From Pseudodesulfovibrio profundus (GTDB lineage: Bacteria > Desulfobacterota > Desulfovibrionia > Desulfovibrionales > Desulfovibrionaceae): 64,000 bases of DNA. The position numbers were made by a program, and so were the translations under genes. The notes under the pieces were generated by a model, which worked only from the letters and a program-made list of their open reading frames with translations, was not told where the DNA came from and ran no database searches. The stretch is taken from positions 1,221,501 to 1,285,500 of the forward strand of contig NZ_LT907975.1 of the NCBI RefSeq assembly GCF_900217235.1, given 5' to 3'. Shown here piece by piece: positions 16,685-25,620 of the stretch; within the stretch, counting starts at the first letter, position 1, and every line of letters begins with the position of its first letter.

Positions 16685-17971
16685 ATGTACTACGATAAAG
16701 CAGAAAACATGGATCGCGCCAGCCTGGAATCACTTCAGCTTGAGCGCCTGAAATCGACCCTTGAAAACGCCAAGAATGCGCCGTTTTACAAGGAACAGTT
16801 GGCCGGAATCAATCCGGAGGACCTCCAGTCGGCGGCAGATATCACCAAACTGCCGTTTACGACCAAGGACGATCTGCGCAGCCAGTATCCGTATGGCATG
16901 CTCACCCGCTCAAAGGATGAATTTGTTCGGCTGCACGCGTCGTCCGGTACCACCGGTACCCCGACAGCAGTTTTCTATACGCAAAAGGATCTCGACACCT
17001 GGGCTGATCTGATGGCTCGCTGCATGTACGCATGTGGCTGCCGCAAGTCGGATGTTCTGCAAAATATGTCCGGCTACGGTCTTTTCACCGGTGGCCTGGG
17101 TATCCATTACGGCTCTGAGCGACTGGGAATGCTCACGGTCCCAGCCGGTGCCGGTAATACCAAGCGCCAGATCAAGCTGATTCGCGACTTCAATGTCAGC
17201 GTTCTGCATATCATTCCGTCTTTTGCTCTCTATTTCGCGCAAAAGGTTGAAGAAGCCGGGTTCGATACCGCTGATATGCCGTGGAAAATCGCACTGATCG
17301 GTGCGGAGCCTCACACCGAGGAAGCCCGCCGCAAAATTGAAGAAATGATGCACATCAAGGCATACAACTCCTACGGTCTTTCAGAGATGAACGGCCCCGG
17401 CGTTGCCTTTGAATGTGTGCACCAAAACGGCATGCACGTCTGGGAAGACGCCTACATCGCCGAGATCATCGACCCAACCACCGGCGAACACGTCAAGGAA
17501 GGGGAAATCGGCGAACTGGTCATGACGACGCTGACCCGCGAAGGCATGCCCATAATCCGATACCGTACCCGCGATCTGACTCGGTTCATCCCCGGTCAGT
17601 GTGAATGTGGACGCACCCATCGTCGCATCGACCGCATTGCAGGTCGCGCCGATGACATGATGATTCTCAAGGGTGTGAACATTTACCCGATGCAGATTGA
17701 GCAATGCCTCATGGCCATGCCTGAAGTCGGCCAGAACTATTTGATCGAGCTGGTGACCGAAGGCATTACCGATCAGCTGAAGGTCAAGGTTGAAGTCAAG
17801 GATCAGTTCTTTGTCGAAGACATGCGCGCACTCCAGGGATTGCAGAAAAAGATCGCCAAGAATCTCTGCAACGAGATTCTGATCACTCCTCGCGTAGAGC
17901 TGTGTCAGCACGACTCCATCCCCAAGGGAGAAGGCAAGGCCGTGCGCGTTGTCGACAAGCGGGAGAAATAA
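16685..17971 (+). CDS. paaK: Phenylacetate-CoA ligase family (AMP-forming)
   Basis: This 428-aa adenylate-forming enzyme activates phenylacetate or a similar aryl acid to its CoA thioester. The ATP loop ASSGTTGTPTAVFYT (about residues 87-100), the YGLSEMNGPGVAFEC segment and the C-terminal RADDMMILKGVNIYPMQIE region are all typical of PaaK. In anaerobes these enzymes often serve amino-acid fermentation or uptake of aryl acids. The substrate cannot be fixed from sequence. A DUF456 gene follows two bases later. Confidence 0.93.
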   Translation: MYYDKAENMDRASLESLQLERLKSTLENAKNAPFYKEQLAGINPEDLQSAADITKLPFTTKDDLRSQYPYGMLTRSKDEFVRLHASSGTTGTPTAVFYTQKDLDTWADLMARCMYACGCRKSDVLQNMSGYGLFTGGLGIHYGSERLGMLTVPAGAGNTKRQIKLIRDFNVSVLHIIPSFALYFAQKVEEAGFDTADMPWKIALIGAEPHTEEARRKIEEMMHIKAYNSYGLSEMNGPGVAFECVHQNGMHVWEDAYIAEIIDPTTGEHVKEGEIGELVMTTLTREGMPIIRYRTRDLTRFIPGQCECGRTHRRIDRIAGRADDMMILKGVNIYPMQIEQCLMAMPEVGQNYLIELVTEGITDQLKVKVEVKDQFFVEDMRALQGLQKKIAKNLCNEILITPRVELCQHDSIPKGEGKAVRVVDKREK

Positions 17972-17973
17972 GC

Positions 17974-18480
17974 GTGGAGTATCTTGTCTATTTGTGGGCA
18001 GTGCTCCTCATTCTGGGGCTTTGTCTGTCGCAAGTACTGCAACTCTTTTCCATGCCTGCCAACTGGGTTGCGCTTGGGCTGGTCGTCCTATGGAAGATAG
18101 CCTACCCGCTCTCCATGACCTGGACGTTCATCCTGGTCCTTACAATCATGGCAACGCTGGCCGAAGTCATGGAATTCTTTCTACAGGCACGCTATGCCGG
18201 ACGATACGGTGCATCCAATCGCGGGAACGTAGGAGGCATCATCGGTGCCATTGCCGGTGCAATTTTCGGCGCTCCGTTCTTCTTTGGCCTTGGCGCTCTT
18301 CTGGGAGCACTCGGCGGTGCCTACGCTGGTTGCCTGCTGGCAGAAATGCCCGGCCGCACACGCCCGGAAGCCATGCGTGCTGCCAAAGGCGCATTCGTCG
18401 GTAAAGCTCTGGGCTTTACCATGAAGATAGCCATAGGTGCAGTGATCGTGGTCATGTCGATGCCAAGAATATGGCCGTAA
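17974..18480 (+). CDS. DUF456 membrane protein
   Basis: This 168-aa protein has about four to five hydrophobic segments and the DUF456 feature of an internal Gly/Ala-rich repeat (GNVGGIIGAIAGAIFGAP, then GALLGALGGAYAGCLLAE). The GTG start at 17974 is two bases after the paaK stop with GGGAG upstream, so the pair is an operon. The function of the family is unknown. Longer upstream frames overlap paaK and encode nothing hydrophobic. Confidence 0.85.
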   Translation: MEYLVYLWAVLLILGLCLSQVLQLFSMPANWVALGLVVLWKIAYPLSMTWTFILVLTIMATLAEVMEFFLQARYAGRYGASNRGNVGGIIGAIAGAIFGAPFFFGLGALLGALGGAYAGCLLAEMPGRTRPEAMRAAKGAFVGKALGFTMKIAIGAVIVVMSMPRIWP

Positions 18481-18505
18481 GCCCACACTCATACACTTTA
18501 AATAA

Positions 18506-18535
18506 AACGCCCCGAGACAATTGTTTCGGGGCGTT
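18506..18535. terminator. Bidirectional terminator between DUF456 and AhpD-like genes
   Basis: A 13-bp stem, AACGCCCCGAGAC pairing with GTTTCGGGGCGTT (one G-U), has a 4-nt loop. The minus strand gives TTTTATTT after the stem and the plus strand a weaker TCTTCATT. It lies between convergent genes. Confidence 0.8.
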
Positions 18536-18540
18536 CTTCA

Positions 18541-18882
18541 TTACAGCAGTTCCTTTTCCGTAAGATATGCCACGACTCTCGTACTTTCTGCAGCGGCCAT
18601 TGTACCGCCAAGTGAGACTGCAACCGCGCATGCTTCGAGCAATTCCTCGGACGTTGCCCCGAGTTGCAATGCATACTCAGTCTGGGAAAGAATGCACCCA
18701 CGGCAGCCGTGCACCAGACCACCTACCAGTGCCATGAGTCGCTTGTTCTTACCGCTGATAACACCGTCCTTGTACACCTCTTCAGTCAACGGTTCGTGCA
18801 ACGCTCCGACTTCGGGCATTAAACGTCGATACTCCGCCCAGTTACCACTGATCATCGATTTGATTTCCAACTGTTTTTCCAT
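18541..18882 (-). CDS. AhpD-like / carboxymuconolactone decarboxylase-family protein
   Basis: This 113-aa protein has the AhpD fold. The redox pair C60-x2-C63 sits in HGCRGCILSQTEYA, preceded by the usual K-x-L-x-A-L helix. Such proteins act as alkylhydroperoxidases or related thiol oxidoreductases. I chose the ATG at 18882 with GGAG upstream; an upstream start at 18942 would add 20 unlikely residues. It is divergent from a LysR regulator that may control it. Confidence 0.88.
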   Translation of the reverse strand: MEKQLEIKSMISGNWAEYRRLMPEVGALHEPLTEEVYKDGVISGKNKRLMALVGGLVHGCRGCILSQTEYALQLGATSEELLEACAVAVSLGGTMAAAESTRVVAYLTEKELL

Positions 18883-18941
18883 GACATGAATCTCCTTTGT
18901 TCGTGTTTTCAACATCATGGTCCAGGGCGAGACATTCGACA

Positions 18942-18957
18942 ATCAAATGATTTTGAT
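18942..18957. promoter_or_regulatory. Inverted repeat in the AhpD/LysR divergent region
   Basis: ATCAAA-TGAT-TTTGAT lies 14 bp before the LysR start and 60 bp before the AhpD-like start. LysR regulators usually bind such dyads between themselves and a divergent target. The assignment is inferred. Confidence 0.4.
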
Positions 18958-18970
18958 ATAACATATAAGC

Positions 18971-19840
18971 ATGACTCATGCCTACGACATGATGCAATTA
19001 ACACCGGATCAACTTCGGACATTCGTGGCAGCCGCAGATAGCGGCAGTTTCACTCAGGCAGCTTCACTCGTTCACAGAACGCAATCAGCCGTCAGTATGC
19101 AGATGAAACGATTGGAAGGAGAACTGGAACGTACTCTCTTCACCCGGGAAGGGCGTGGCGTGGCACTGACCGGAGAAGGCGAGACACTCTACCGGTACGC
19201 CAAGCGTCTATTGTCGTTACACGATGAAGCGCTGGCCGCTGTTTCCGGTCCACGACTGGACGGGGTCGTCCGTTTCGGGGCACCCGAAGATTACGCAGCT
19301 CAATACTTGCCACAGGCGCTGAAACGCTTTGCAGCGGTCCATCCCATGGTCACCGTGGAAGTATATTGTGACACAAGCCCGAGGCTCAGGAAGCGGTTTG
19401 ATTGTGGCAAGCTGGATGTCATGCTGACCACCGAAGAGAACGGTGAAGGCTCGTACCTGCACCAGCTTGATCTGGCGTGGCTTGTAGCAGATCACGGCGG
19501 GCCTCTTGATGAATCACCGTTGCCACTGGCACTGTTCCATGAAGGCTGCCTGTATCGTCACAACTGCCTCACCGCACTGGAAAACGCCGGGATTCCATAT
19601 CGAATCGCATACAGTAGCCCCAGTATGGCAGGAGTATTGGCTGCAGTACGAGCAGGATTGGCAATCGCTCCGGTGAAGCGTTCAAGTCGAGTGGCCGGCT
19701 GCCGTCATACCACCGGAGCAGAAGGACTTCCCCCCATCGCCCCGGTGGCTATCGGCCTGCATCTGGCAGCAGACCGCACTAACGAGACTGCGCAATCCTT
19801 CCACTCGTTCATCGGTAACGAACTTAATTTACGAACCTAG
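18971..19840 (+). CDS. LysR-family transcriptional regulator
   Basis: This 289-aa regulator has an N-terminal winged HTH (residues about 8-70, including FTQAASLVHRTQSAVSMQMK) and a C-terminal periplasmic-binding-protein-like effector domain. It is divergent from the AhpD-like gene with 88 bp between, the classic arrangement for a LysR regulator and its target. An inverted repeat in that gap is a candidate operator. The 3' end overlaps the convergent patatin gene by 4 bp. The effector is unknown. Confidence 0.93.
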   Translation: MTHAYDMMQLTPDQLRTFVAAADSGSFTQAASLVHRTQSAVSMQMKRLEGELERTLFTREGRGVALTGEGETLYRYAKRLLSLHDEALAAVSGPRLDGVVRFGAPEDYAAQYLPQALKRFAAVHPMVTVEVYCDTSPRLRKRFDCGKLDVMLTTEENGEGSYLHQLDLAWLVADHGGPLDESPLPLALFHEGCLYRHNCLTALENAGIPYRIAYSSPSMAGVLAAVRAGLAIAPVKRSSRVAGCRHTTGAEGLPPIAPVAIGLHLAADRTNETAQSFHSFIGNELNLRT

Positions 19841-20730
19841 TCTTTCTTTTCCAGCGCCCCGGGGAGAACGTCGGACGCCTTTCGGTACCCGTACTCGATC
19901 AGCAACGAAGCTTTGTCAAAGTCCATCATCGAGCACAGGTTTGCCGGTATTTCCACAACACAGTCCGGTGGATAGGCAGCAATTTTCTGTCGGGCAATGG
20001 TTCCCTGCATGGCATCGAACGACTTGTACAAAATCTCATAGGCTCGGATATCCATGCGGTTTTGGGTCAATTTATCGGTCATGTTCCCAATGAAATCACC
20101 GATGGTTTTGGAAATAATGGACCCGTTCTCAGTTTTTACGACTTTTTTTCCATTACCAATGGCTGCACCTTTTTTGTGCGGTGCGCAGAGGTTGACGGCC
20201 ACGGTGTAGTCGGTCTGATCGCTGAATGTCGGTGCAATGGGGACCGGATTCAAGATGCCGCCATCAATCAGGTCATCGCCGTTATGCGGGAATGGTTTGA
20301 AGAAAAGCGGCAGTGAGATAGAGGCTTTGATCGCGTCGAAAAGCGACCCTTTGTTAAACCAAACCTCCTTGCGCCGGGTGATATTCGCAGCCACAGCGGT
20401 AAATTCTATGGGCAGATCCTCAATCTGACTCTCTCCCACGAGATTCTTGAGCGTATTGATGATCCGATCCCCTTTGATCAACCCGTCCGTGCCGATGGAA
20501 AGATCCATCAACGCAATCATGTCGCTTTTGGATATGCTGCAGGCCCACTTTTCATACTCGTCCAGCTTGCCGCTGGCGTGTATGCCGCCCACCAAAGCAC
20601 CCATGGAACACCCGGAGATGGAGACAATGTCGTACCCGTTATCTTCAAGCCAGCGAATAATACCTATATGAGCCAGACCGCGAGCACCGCCGCTACCTAA
20701 AACCAGTGAAACCGTTTTTTTTGTATCCAT
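19837..20730 (-). CDS. Patatin-like phospholipase
   Basis: This 297-aa patatin-family lipid acyl hydrolase has the full catalytic set: the oxyanion-hole segment GSGGARGLAHIG near residue 15, the nucleophile Ser in GCSMG (about residue 42) and the catalytic Asp in DGG (LIDGGILNP, about 160). No signal peptide is seen, so it is probably cytosolic or membrane-associated. It resembles the RssA-like bacterial group. It is monocistronic and convergent with LysR. Confidence 0.92.
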   Translation of the reverse strand: MDTKKTVSLVLGSGGARGLAHIGIIRWLEDNGYDIVSISGCSMGALVGGIHASGKLDEYEKWACSISKSDMIALMDLSIGTDGLIKGDRIINTLKNLVGESQIEDLPIEFTAVAANITRRKEVWFNKGSLFDAIKASISLPLFFKPFPHNGDDLIDGGILNPVPIAPTFSDQTDYTVAVNLCAPHKKGAAIGNGKKVVKTENGSIISKTIGDFIGNMTDKLTQNRMDIRAYEILYKSFDAMQGTIARQKIAAYPPDCVVEIPANLCSMMDFDKASLLIEYGYRKASDVLPGALEKKD

Positions 20731-20895
20731 CCCTTATTCCTTATGAACTTTTTCTCACTATAGCACGCTGCATCTACGGAAGGTCAATGGGAATCAAGGT
20801 GACATTTTGACTTGCACCCCGTAAAAATTTGGGCGAACCTGAGACCCCTGTTTGCAAGACTTTTCGATAACGAACCATAAGACCTGGAAGCAACA

Positions 20896-22344
20896 ATGAC
20901 TGCCGACTTTTTTCCGACCTATCGCGGTCGCATGGAATATTTCTGCCTTGGCTGTGGCAAGCGCTACCCAACCGACGAACTGTACTACACCTGCCCTGAA
21001 TGCGGTGGAGTATTTTTGCTCGAAAACCTCGCCTTCGATGAGTTGAAGCAAACCACCGGCCAGGAGTGGCGAAGCATTTTCGATGCCCGCGCCGCCTCGA
21101 AGAAAACCGCCCTGCGCGGTATCTTCCGCTTCTACGAGCTGATGGCTCCTGTGTTAGATGAAGAGGATATCGTGTACCTTGGTGAAGGCAATACGCCCAT
21201 CGTTGAATCCAGCCCCAGCCTCAATGCAGCCACTGGCCTCTGCACCGCCTATAAAAACGACGGACAGAATCCGTCTGCATCCTTCAAGGATCGCGGCATG
21301 GCGTGCGGCTTCTCCTATCTCAATGCTCTTATCCGCAAACACGGCTGGGATCAGATTCTGACGGTCTGTGCATCCACCGGCGACACTTCTGCCGCTGCTG
21401 CCCTGTATGCCTCCTATGTGGGCGGTGCCATCAAGTCCGTTGTTATTCTGCCCCATGGCAAGGTCACCCCGGCCCAGCTCGCCCAGCCCCTTGGCTCCGG
21501 CGCGATCGTGCTGGAAGTTCCAGGTGTATTTGATGACTGCATGAAGGTTGTTGAACACCTCGCAGACAACTACCGCGTGGCCCTGCTCAACTCCAAGAAT
21601 GCATGGCGCATCCTCGGCCAGGAATCCTACGCATTTGAGTGCGCCCAGTGGTTTGACTGGGACCTCAAGGACAAATGTATTTTCGTTCCAATCGGCAATG
21701 CCGGTAACATCACCGCCATCATGGCCGGTTTCCTGAAGCTCCACGAGTTGGGAATCATCCATGAGCTGCCCCGTATTTTCGGCGTTCAGTCCCATCATGC
21801 CGATCCGGTCTACCGCTACTACGCCGTCGACGATCCCAAGGAGCGTCAATACGAGCCGGTAGAAGTCACTGCCTCGGTTGCTCAGGCCGCCATGATCGGT
21901 AATCCGGTCTCATTCCCACGCGTACGTCACTTTGCCGAGAAGTTCGAAGCCATCGGCGGCAAGGGAGCATTCCAGGTTCTGCAGGTCACCGAGCAGCAGA
22001 TCATGGACTCCATGATTCAGGCCAACATGAACGGCCATATCGCCTGTACTCAGGGCGGCGAGACCTTTGCCGGAGCCAAGCGCGCCAAGGAACTGGGTCT
22101 TGTTTCCGACAATGAAATGTGTGTACTCGACTCCACGGCCCACCAGCTCAAGTTCGTGGATTTCCAGACCATGTACTTTGACAATTCCTTCCCGGCTGAA
22201 TTTGAAGTGACCCCGGACATGGCGCTTGCCAACAAGCCGGAATTGGTTATTACGCCGGAAGAGAAACAGTCTTTATCCGCCGATGAATACACCCGCACCA
22301 CCGCTGAAAACGTCGTGGCCAAGCTGGGCCTTGAAAAGAAGTAG
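20896..22344 (+). CDS. thrC: Threonine synthase
   Basis: This 482-aa PLP enzyme makes threonine from phosphohomoserine. An N-terminal zinc-ribbon-like part (CLGCGKRYP ... CPECGG) precedes the fold-type II core, in which the PLP lysine sits in PSASFKDRGM. The CASTGDTSAAAALYAS and GNAGNITAIMAGF phosphate-binding loops are present. GGAAG precedes the ATG. The tlyA gene follows directly. Confidence 0.95.
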   Translation: MTADFFPTYRGRMEYFCLGCGKRYPTDELYYTCPECGGVFLLENLAFDELKQTTGQEWRSIFDARAASKKTALRGIFRFYELMAPVLDEEDIVYLGEGNTPIVESSPSLNAATGLCTAYKNDGQNPSASFKDRGMACGFSYLNALIRKHGWDQILTVCASTGDTSAAAALYASYVGGAIKSVVILPHGKVTPAQLAQPLGSGAIVLEVPGVFDDCMKVVEHLADNYRVALLNSKNAWRILGQESYAFECAQWFDWDLKDKCIFVPIGNAGNITAIMAGFLKLHELGIIHELPRIFGVQSHHADPVYRYYAVDDPKERQYEPVEVTASVAQAAMIGNPVSFPRVRHFAEKFEAIGGKGAFQVLQVTEQQIMDSMIQANMNGHIACTQGGETFAGAKRAKELGLVSDNEMCVLDSTAHQLKFVDFQTMYFDNSFPAEFEVTPDMALANKPELVITPEEKQSLSADEYTRTTAENVVAKLGLEKK

Positions 22345-22356
22345 GTGGGAGTGTCG

Positions 22357-23106
22357 GTGTCGAAAAAGCAGCGTGCCGATCAATTACTGGCAGCGGCTGG
22401 TCTGGTTGAAAGCCGGGAGAAAGCCAAGCGACTGATCATGGCTGGAAAAGTCCACTATATGGACAAGGGCCAGAAGACGCCTGTCTCCAAACCGGGCCAG
22501 CAGTTTCCTGGCGATACGGAGTTTGTGGTCCCTGGGGATGATCGTTTCGTTTCCCGTGGTGCTTACAAAATCCTGACCGCCATCGAAACGTTCGGCGTGG
22601 ACTTTGAGGGCAAGGTCGCACTTGATGCCGGGGCATCCACCGGCGGCTTTACCGACTGCATGTTGCAGCACGGCGCCCTGCGCGTCTATGCCGCTGATGT
22701 CGGGTATGGGCAGCTTCATGAGAAGCTCCGTCAGGACGAGCGGGTCATCAACCTGGAACGAACCAATGTTCGTCACGCCGAACCGGACCTGATCCCCGAA
22801 ACCGTGGATGTGGTTGTGGCTGACGTATCGTTCATCTCCCTGACCAAGATTCTCCCGGCATGCATGCAGTTTCTGAGGCCTGGGGGCGAATTGGTTGTCC
22901 TGATCAAGCCGCAATTTGAACTTGGTCCCGGACTGACAGACAAGGGCGTTGTTCGCGATGACGCCCTGCGCCAACAGGCCATCGATATCGTTACCAACTT
23001 CTGCCGAGAAGAGTTGGACCTTATCATCGAGGGGGTCGTCCCTTCGAAGATATTGGGGCCCAAGGGCAACCAGGAATATCTGGCCTACATGAAACGCCTG
23101 CTGTAA
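22357..23106 (+). CDS. tlyA: TlyA-family rRNA 2'-O-methyltransferase
   Basis: This protein of about 249 aa joins an N-terminal S4 RNA-binding domain (KKQRADQLLAAAGLVESRE) to an FtsJ-like methyltransferase domain, whose SAM motif is LDAGASTGGFTDCML. Family members methylate ribosomal RNA and are often mislabelled hemolysin A. Three in-frame GTG codons (22345, 22351, 22357) are possible starts; I prefer 22357, which has GGGAG five bases upstream and the usual N-terminus. It is packed directly behind thrC and ahead of an EamA gene. Confidence 0.9.
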   Translation: MSKKQRADQLLAAAGLVESREKAKRLIMAGKVHYMDKGQKTPVSKPGQQFPGDTEFVVPGDDRFVSRGAYKILTAIETFGVDFEGKVALDAGASTGGFTDCMLQHGALRVYAADVGYGQLHEKLRQDERVINLERTNVRHAEPDLIPETVDVVVADVSFISLTKILPACMQFLRPGGELVVLIKPQFELGPGLTDKGVVRDDALRQQAIDIVTNFCREELDLIIEGVVPSKILGPKGNQEYLAYMKRLL

Positions 23107-23109
23107 ACC

Positions 23110-23997
23110 ATGCTGCAGGGACTCATCTATGCTGTCATTTCGGCCACAGCCTTTGGCGTGTTGGCGATATTGGTCAAAGTCGGCTATCAGGCAGGCCTGA
23201 CCGGCAGCGAAATGATGCAGTACCGGTTCGGCATTGGTAGCATGATCCTTTTGGCCGTGTTGCTGATCAAGGATCGTTCCCTGTTGAGAATCCCCGGGCG
23301 AGGACTTTTCGGGTGTGCTTTCATCGGGATGGTGGTCTACTGGCTGCAAACCAGTTGTTTCGTCAATGCCCTGGCGACCATCCCCGCTTCCACTGCGGCA
23401 CTGGTGCTGTATGTGCACCCGGTCACCGTGGCAATCCTCTCGGCCATCCTGCTGAAAATGACCATAGACCGTGTGCTCGGCTCATCGCTGGGACTGGTGA
23501 TGATCGGCTGCTGTCTCGTCTTTTACGACGCATTTCTCAAGGCTGTGGATGGCACCGGTATGCTCTATGCCATTGGAGCCATGGCGTTTTTCTCCTGCTA
23601 CCTCATACTGGTGCAGGTACTTCTCAAAGGGATACGTCCACTCACAGCAACTTTTTACGTAATGCTGTTCGCTTCCATCTCATTTTCGATTTCCGGCAAC
23701 CCTTCTGCGTGGTTTGACCACAATTGGCATACCATGACCATCGCCCTGTCGCTGGGGGTTATCCCGGGCGCCATAGCAGTGACGTTTCTTTATATGGCCA
23801 TTGAAAAAGTCGGTAGCGCGTACGCTTGCATATTTTCCTCCATTGAACCAATCGTCACCCTGCTGGGCGCCGCCTTTTTTCTGGAGGAAAACGTCGTACT
23901 ACTGCAAGTAGGCGGATGTCTGCTGATCGTTGTTGGCATCGTCATCCCCAACATTCGCGCCCTTATCGTCAGCAGAAGACTCAAAGCCGCAGCTTAA
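23110..23997 (+). CDS. EamA/DMT-superfamily transporter
   Basis: This 295-aa inner-membrane protein has about ten hydrophobic helices in two EamA repeats (residues about 1-140 and 150-290). DMT members export metabolites such as amino acids; the substrate here is unknown. It starts three bases after tlyA and has no strong ribosome site of its own, so it probably depends on translational coupling. Its stop overlaps the convergent rhodanese-fusion gene by 4 bp. Confidence 0.9.
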   Translation: MLQGLIYAVISATAFGVLAILVKVGYQAGLTGSEMMQYRFGIGSMILLAVLLIKDRSLLRIPGRGLFGCAFIGMVVYWLQTSCFVNALATIPASTAALVLYVHPVTVAILSAILLKMTIDRVLGSSLGLVMIGCCLVFYDAFLKAVDGTGMLYAIGAMAFFSCYLILVQVLLKGIRPLTATFYVMLFASISFSISGNPSAWFDHNWHTMTIALSLGVIPGAIAVTFLYMAIEKVGSAYACIFSSIEPIVTLLGAAFFLEENVVLLQVGGCLLIVVGIVIPNIRALIVSRRLKAAA

Positions 23998-24827
23998 TCT
24001 TTAGAACGCTTGTCCATGAAGCGCCCCAGCAACTTGAGGTGAGCGCGTTCCTCTCTCGCGAGCAACTGCAATATGTCTTTGGTCTTGCTGTCCTGCGCAC
24101 GGGCTGCGCACCGCAGATAATAATCAAGCGCCTGGGCCTCAATCATGGCAGCGACCTGAAGCACCCCTTCCTCTGTATCAAATGCTCCGGCGTACTCGTC
24201 GATGAATTCCTGAATGACAACCCCACCCTCGGCCGCTTCGCCAATGGTCTTGAGCGCCTGTTCTTCAAACGGCTCGCGTGGTGCGCCGCCCTCAACAAGT
24301 CGTTTGTAGAGCGTATACAGGGTGTCTTTGTGTTTATCCTCGAAACCGGCCAGTTCGTCGAACAGCTCAATACGATCCTTCGACTGAGCCTTTGACTTCT
24401 CGTCCAGATAGAACTGTTGTAGAGCGTGTTCCATGGCATAGGATTTCAGGACCATCTCGACCGGCGTTTCCTTGCCGTCAAACTCGATCATGCCCAGTTC
24501 CATAGGTCCGAATGCAACATCACCATTCCATCCCATGGCACCATCGACCAGATTGATGACCTTCGGGTAGTCCTGTCCTTCCAGAAGCGACGCCGCAGCC
24601 ATGGATCGTCCGCCAACCGCACAGTAAACAAGGACAGGCTTGTCCGATTCAATCTCATTCATCCGATCCGGCAATTCAGGCAGAGGTATGTGCCGCGCAC
24701 CGGGGAGATGGAACTCCTCATATTCCCAGTCCTGCCGGACATCAAGCAAAGTGAATGAATCGGGCTTGTTGTCATTTACAAACTGACGAGCCTCGTCACT
24801 GTTCATCATCTGCACCGAACTGGACAT
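23994..24827 (-). CDS. Rhodanese / ferritin-like domain fusion protein
   Basis: In this 277-aa protein the N-terminal rhodanese domain (about 5-105) has the catalytic Cys69 in the loop CAVGGRS, so it should carry persulfide sulfur. The C-terminal part (about 120-275) is a helical ferritin/rubrerythrin-like bundle with metal-ligand motifs (YAMEHALQQFY and EERAHLK). I chose the ATG at 24827, seven bases after GAGG; an upstream start at 24854 is weaker. The fusion suggests coupling of sulfane-sulfur chemistry to peroxide or iron handling (inference). Confidence 0.85.
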   Translation of the reverse strand: MSSSVQMMNSDEARQFVNDNKPDSFTLLDVRQDWEYEEFHLPGARHIPLPELPDRMNEIESDKPVLVYCAVGGRSMAAASLLEGQDYPKVINLVDGAMGWNGDVAFGPMELGMIEFDGKETPVEMVLKSYAMEHALQQFYLDEKSKAQSKDRIELFDELAGFEDKHKDTLYTLYKRLVEGGAPREPFEEQALKTIGEAAEGGVVIQEFIDEYAGAFDTEEGVLQVAAMIEAQALDYYLRCAARAQDSKTKDILQLLAREERAHLKLLGRFMDKRSKD

Positions 24828-24906
24828 GCACACCTCAAGAATTACTGGTTTCAAAAGATGTATCCTACGACAGGAGACAATTCTGCGTCAATATCTTGGA
24901 GTATTA

Positions 24907-25620
24907 TTAGAGCGAAGACAAAACCAAAGCGAAAGAAACGACTACTACCGCGACAGTGTCCTGCCTATTCCATGCGAAATCAGGCTGCCAAGCATCACCA
25001 TTTTCCAAACCACGACAAGCGACTGCAAGGGTCTGATTCCATGTTTTCTGCCCCAGTGCACGGAGCACCGCCTGGGGGATCAGCACCATTTTCCGGAAAA
25101 ACCCACAATCAGGACAACGAACCGACAGCGTCTGTTTGACCTGATTCATAGTGGAAAGACAAAGCGGAAGGAAATGAACCATGAGAGCAAGAGAAAGGGC
25201 AACTTTCCATGCCCGCTCCCTGCCCAGAAAGGGGCGAAGAGCCCATGAGACAGCAAGCCCCAATGAACGAGCCGATGTGGATAAGGCGAGTGAGAGTCCC
25301 AATAACAACAGCGCCGAAAGGCGTACACCAAGCAATAGAGAGTCAGCGACCACAGTTCCAATTGGTAATCCGGTCATGGCATCGAGCAGGAACTTCATGC
25401 CGCACCAGAAAACAACAAAACCGAACAAACTAAATATCATTTTCCTGCCAAGAGGCTGAGCCAGAGAAAGCGCCCACACCACCGGCAGCAAGACAGCTCC
25501 CCAACTGCCCACAGCCAGCGGGTGCATTGCCCACAGGAGTGGACCAAGCACCAAAGCCGCTCCCATTTTCAAACGGGGATCAAGCGCTCGTGCTGAAGCT
25601 GCCACACGCTGTAGCATCAC
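24907..25620 (-). CDS. ECF transporter T component (CbiQ/EcfT family)
   Basis: This 237-aa integral membrane protein of the energy-coupling factor type has about five to six hydrophobic segments and the CbiQ-like pattern with a basic coupling helix (ALRPFLGRERAWKVALSL). It couples the ATPase to a substrate-binding S component. Its start overlaps the ATPase gene by 4 bp. No S component, CbiM or BioY is present in the window. Confidence 0.85.
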   Translation of the reverse strand: MMLQRVAASARALDPRLKMGAALVLGPLLWAMHPLAVGSWGAVLLPVVWALSLAQPLGRKMIFSLFGFVVFWCGMKFLLDAMTGLPIGTVVADSLLLGVRLSALLLLGLSLALSTSARSLGLAVSWALRPFLGRERAWKVALSLALMVHFLPLCLSTMNQVKQTLSVRCPDCGFFRKMVLIPQAVLRALGQKTWNQTLAVACRGLENGDAWQPDFAWNRQDTVAVVVVSFALVLSSL

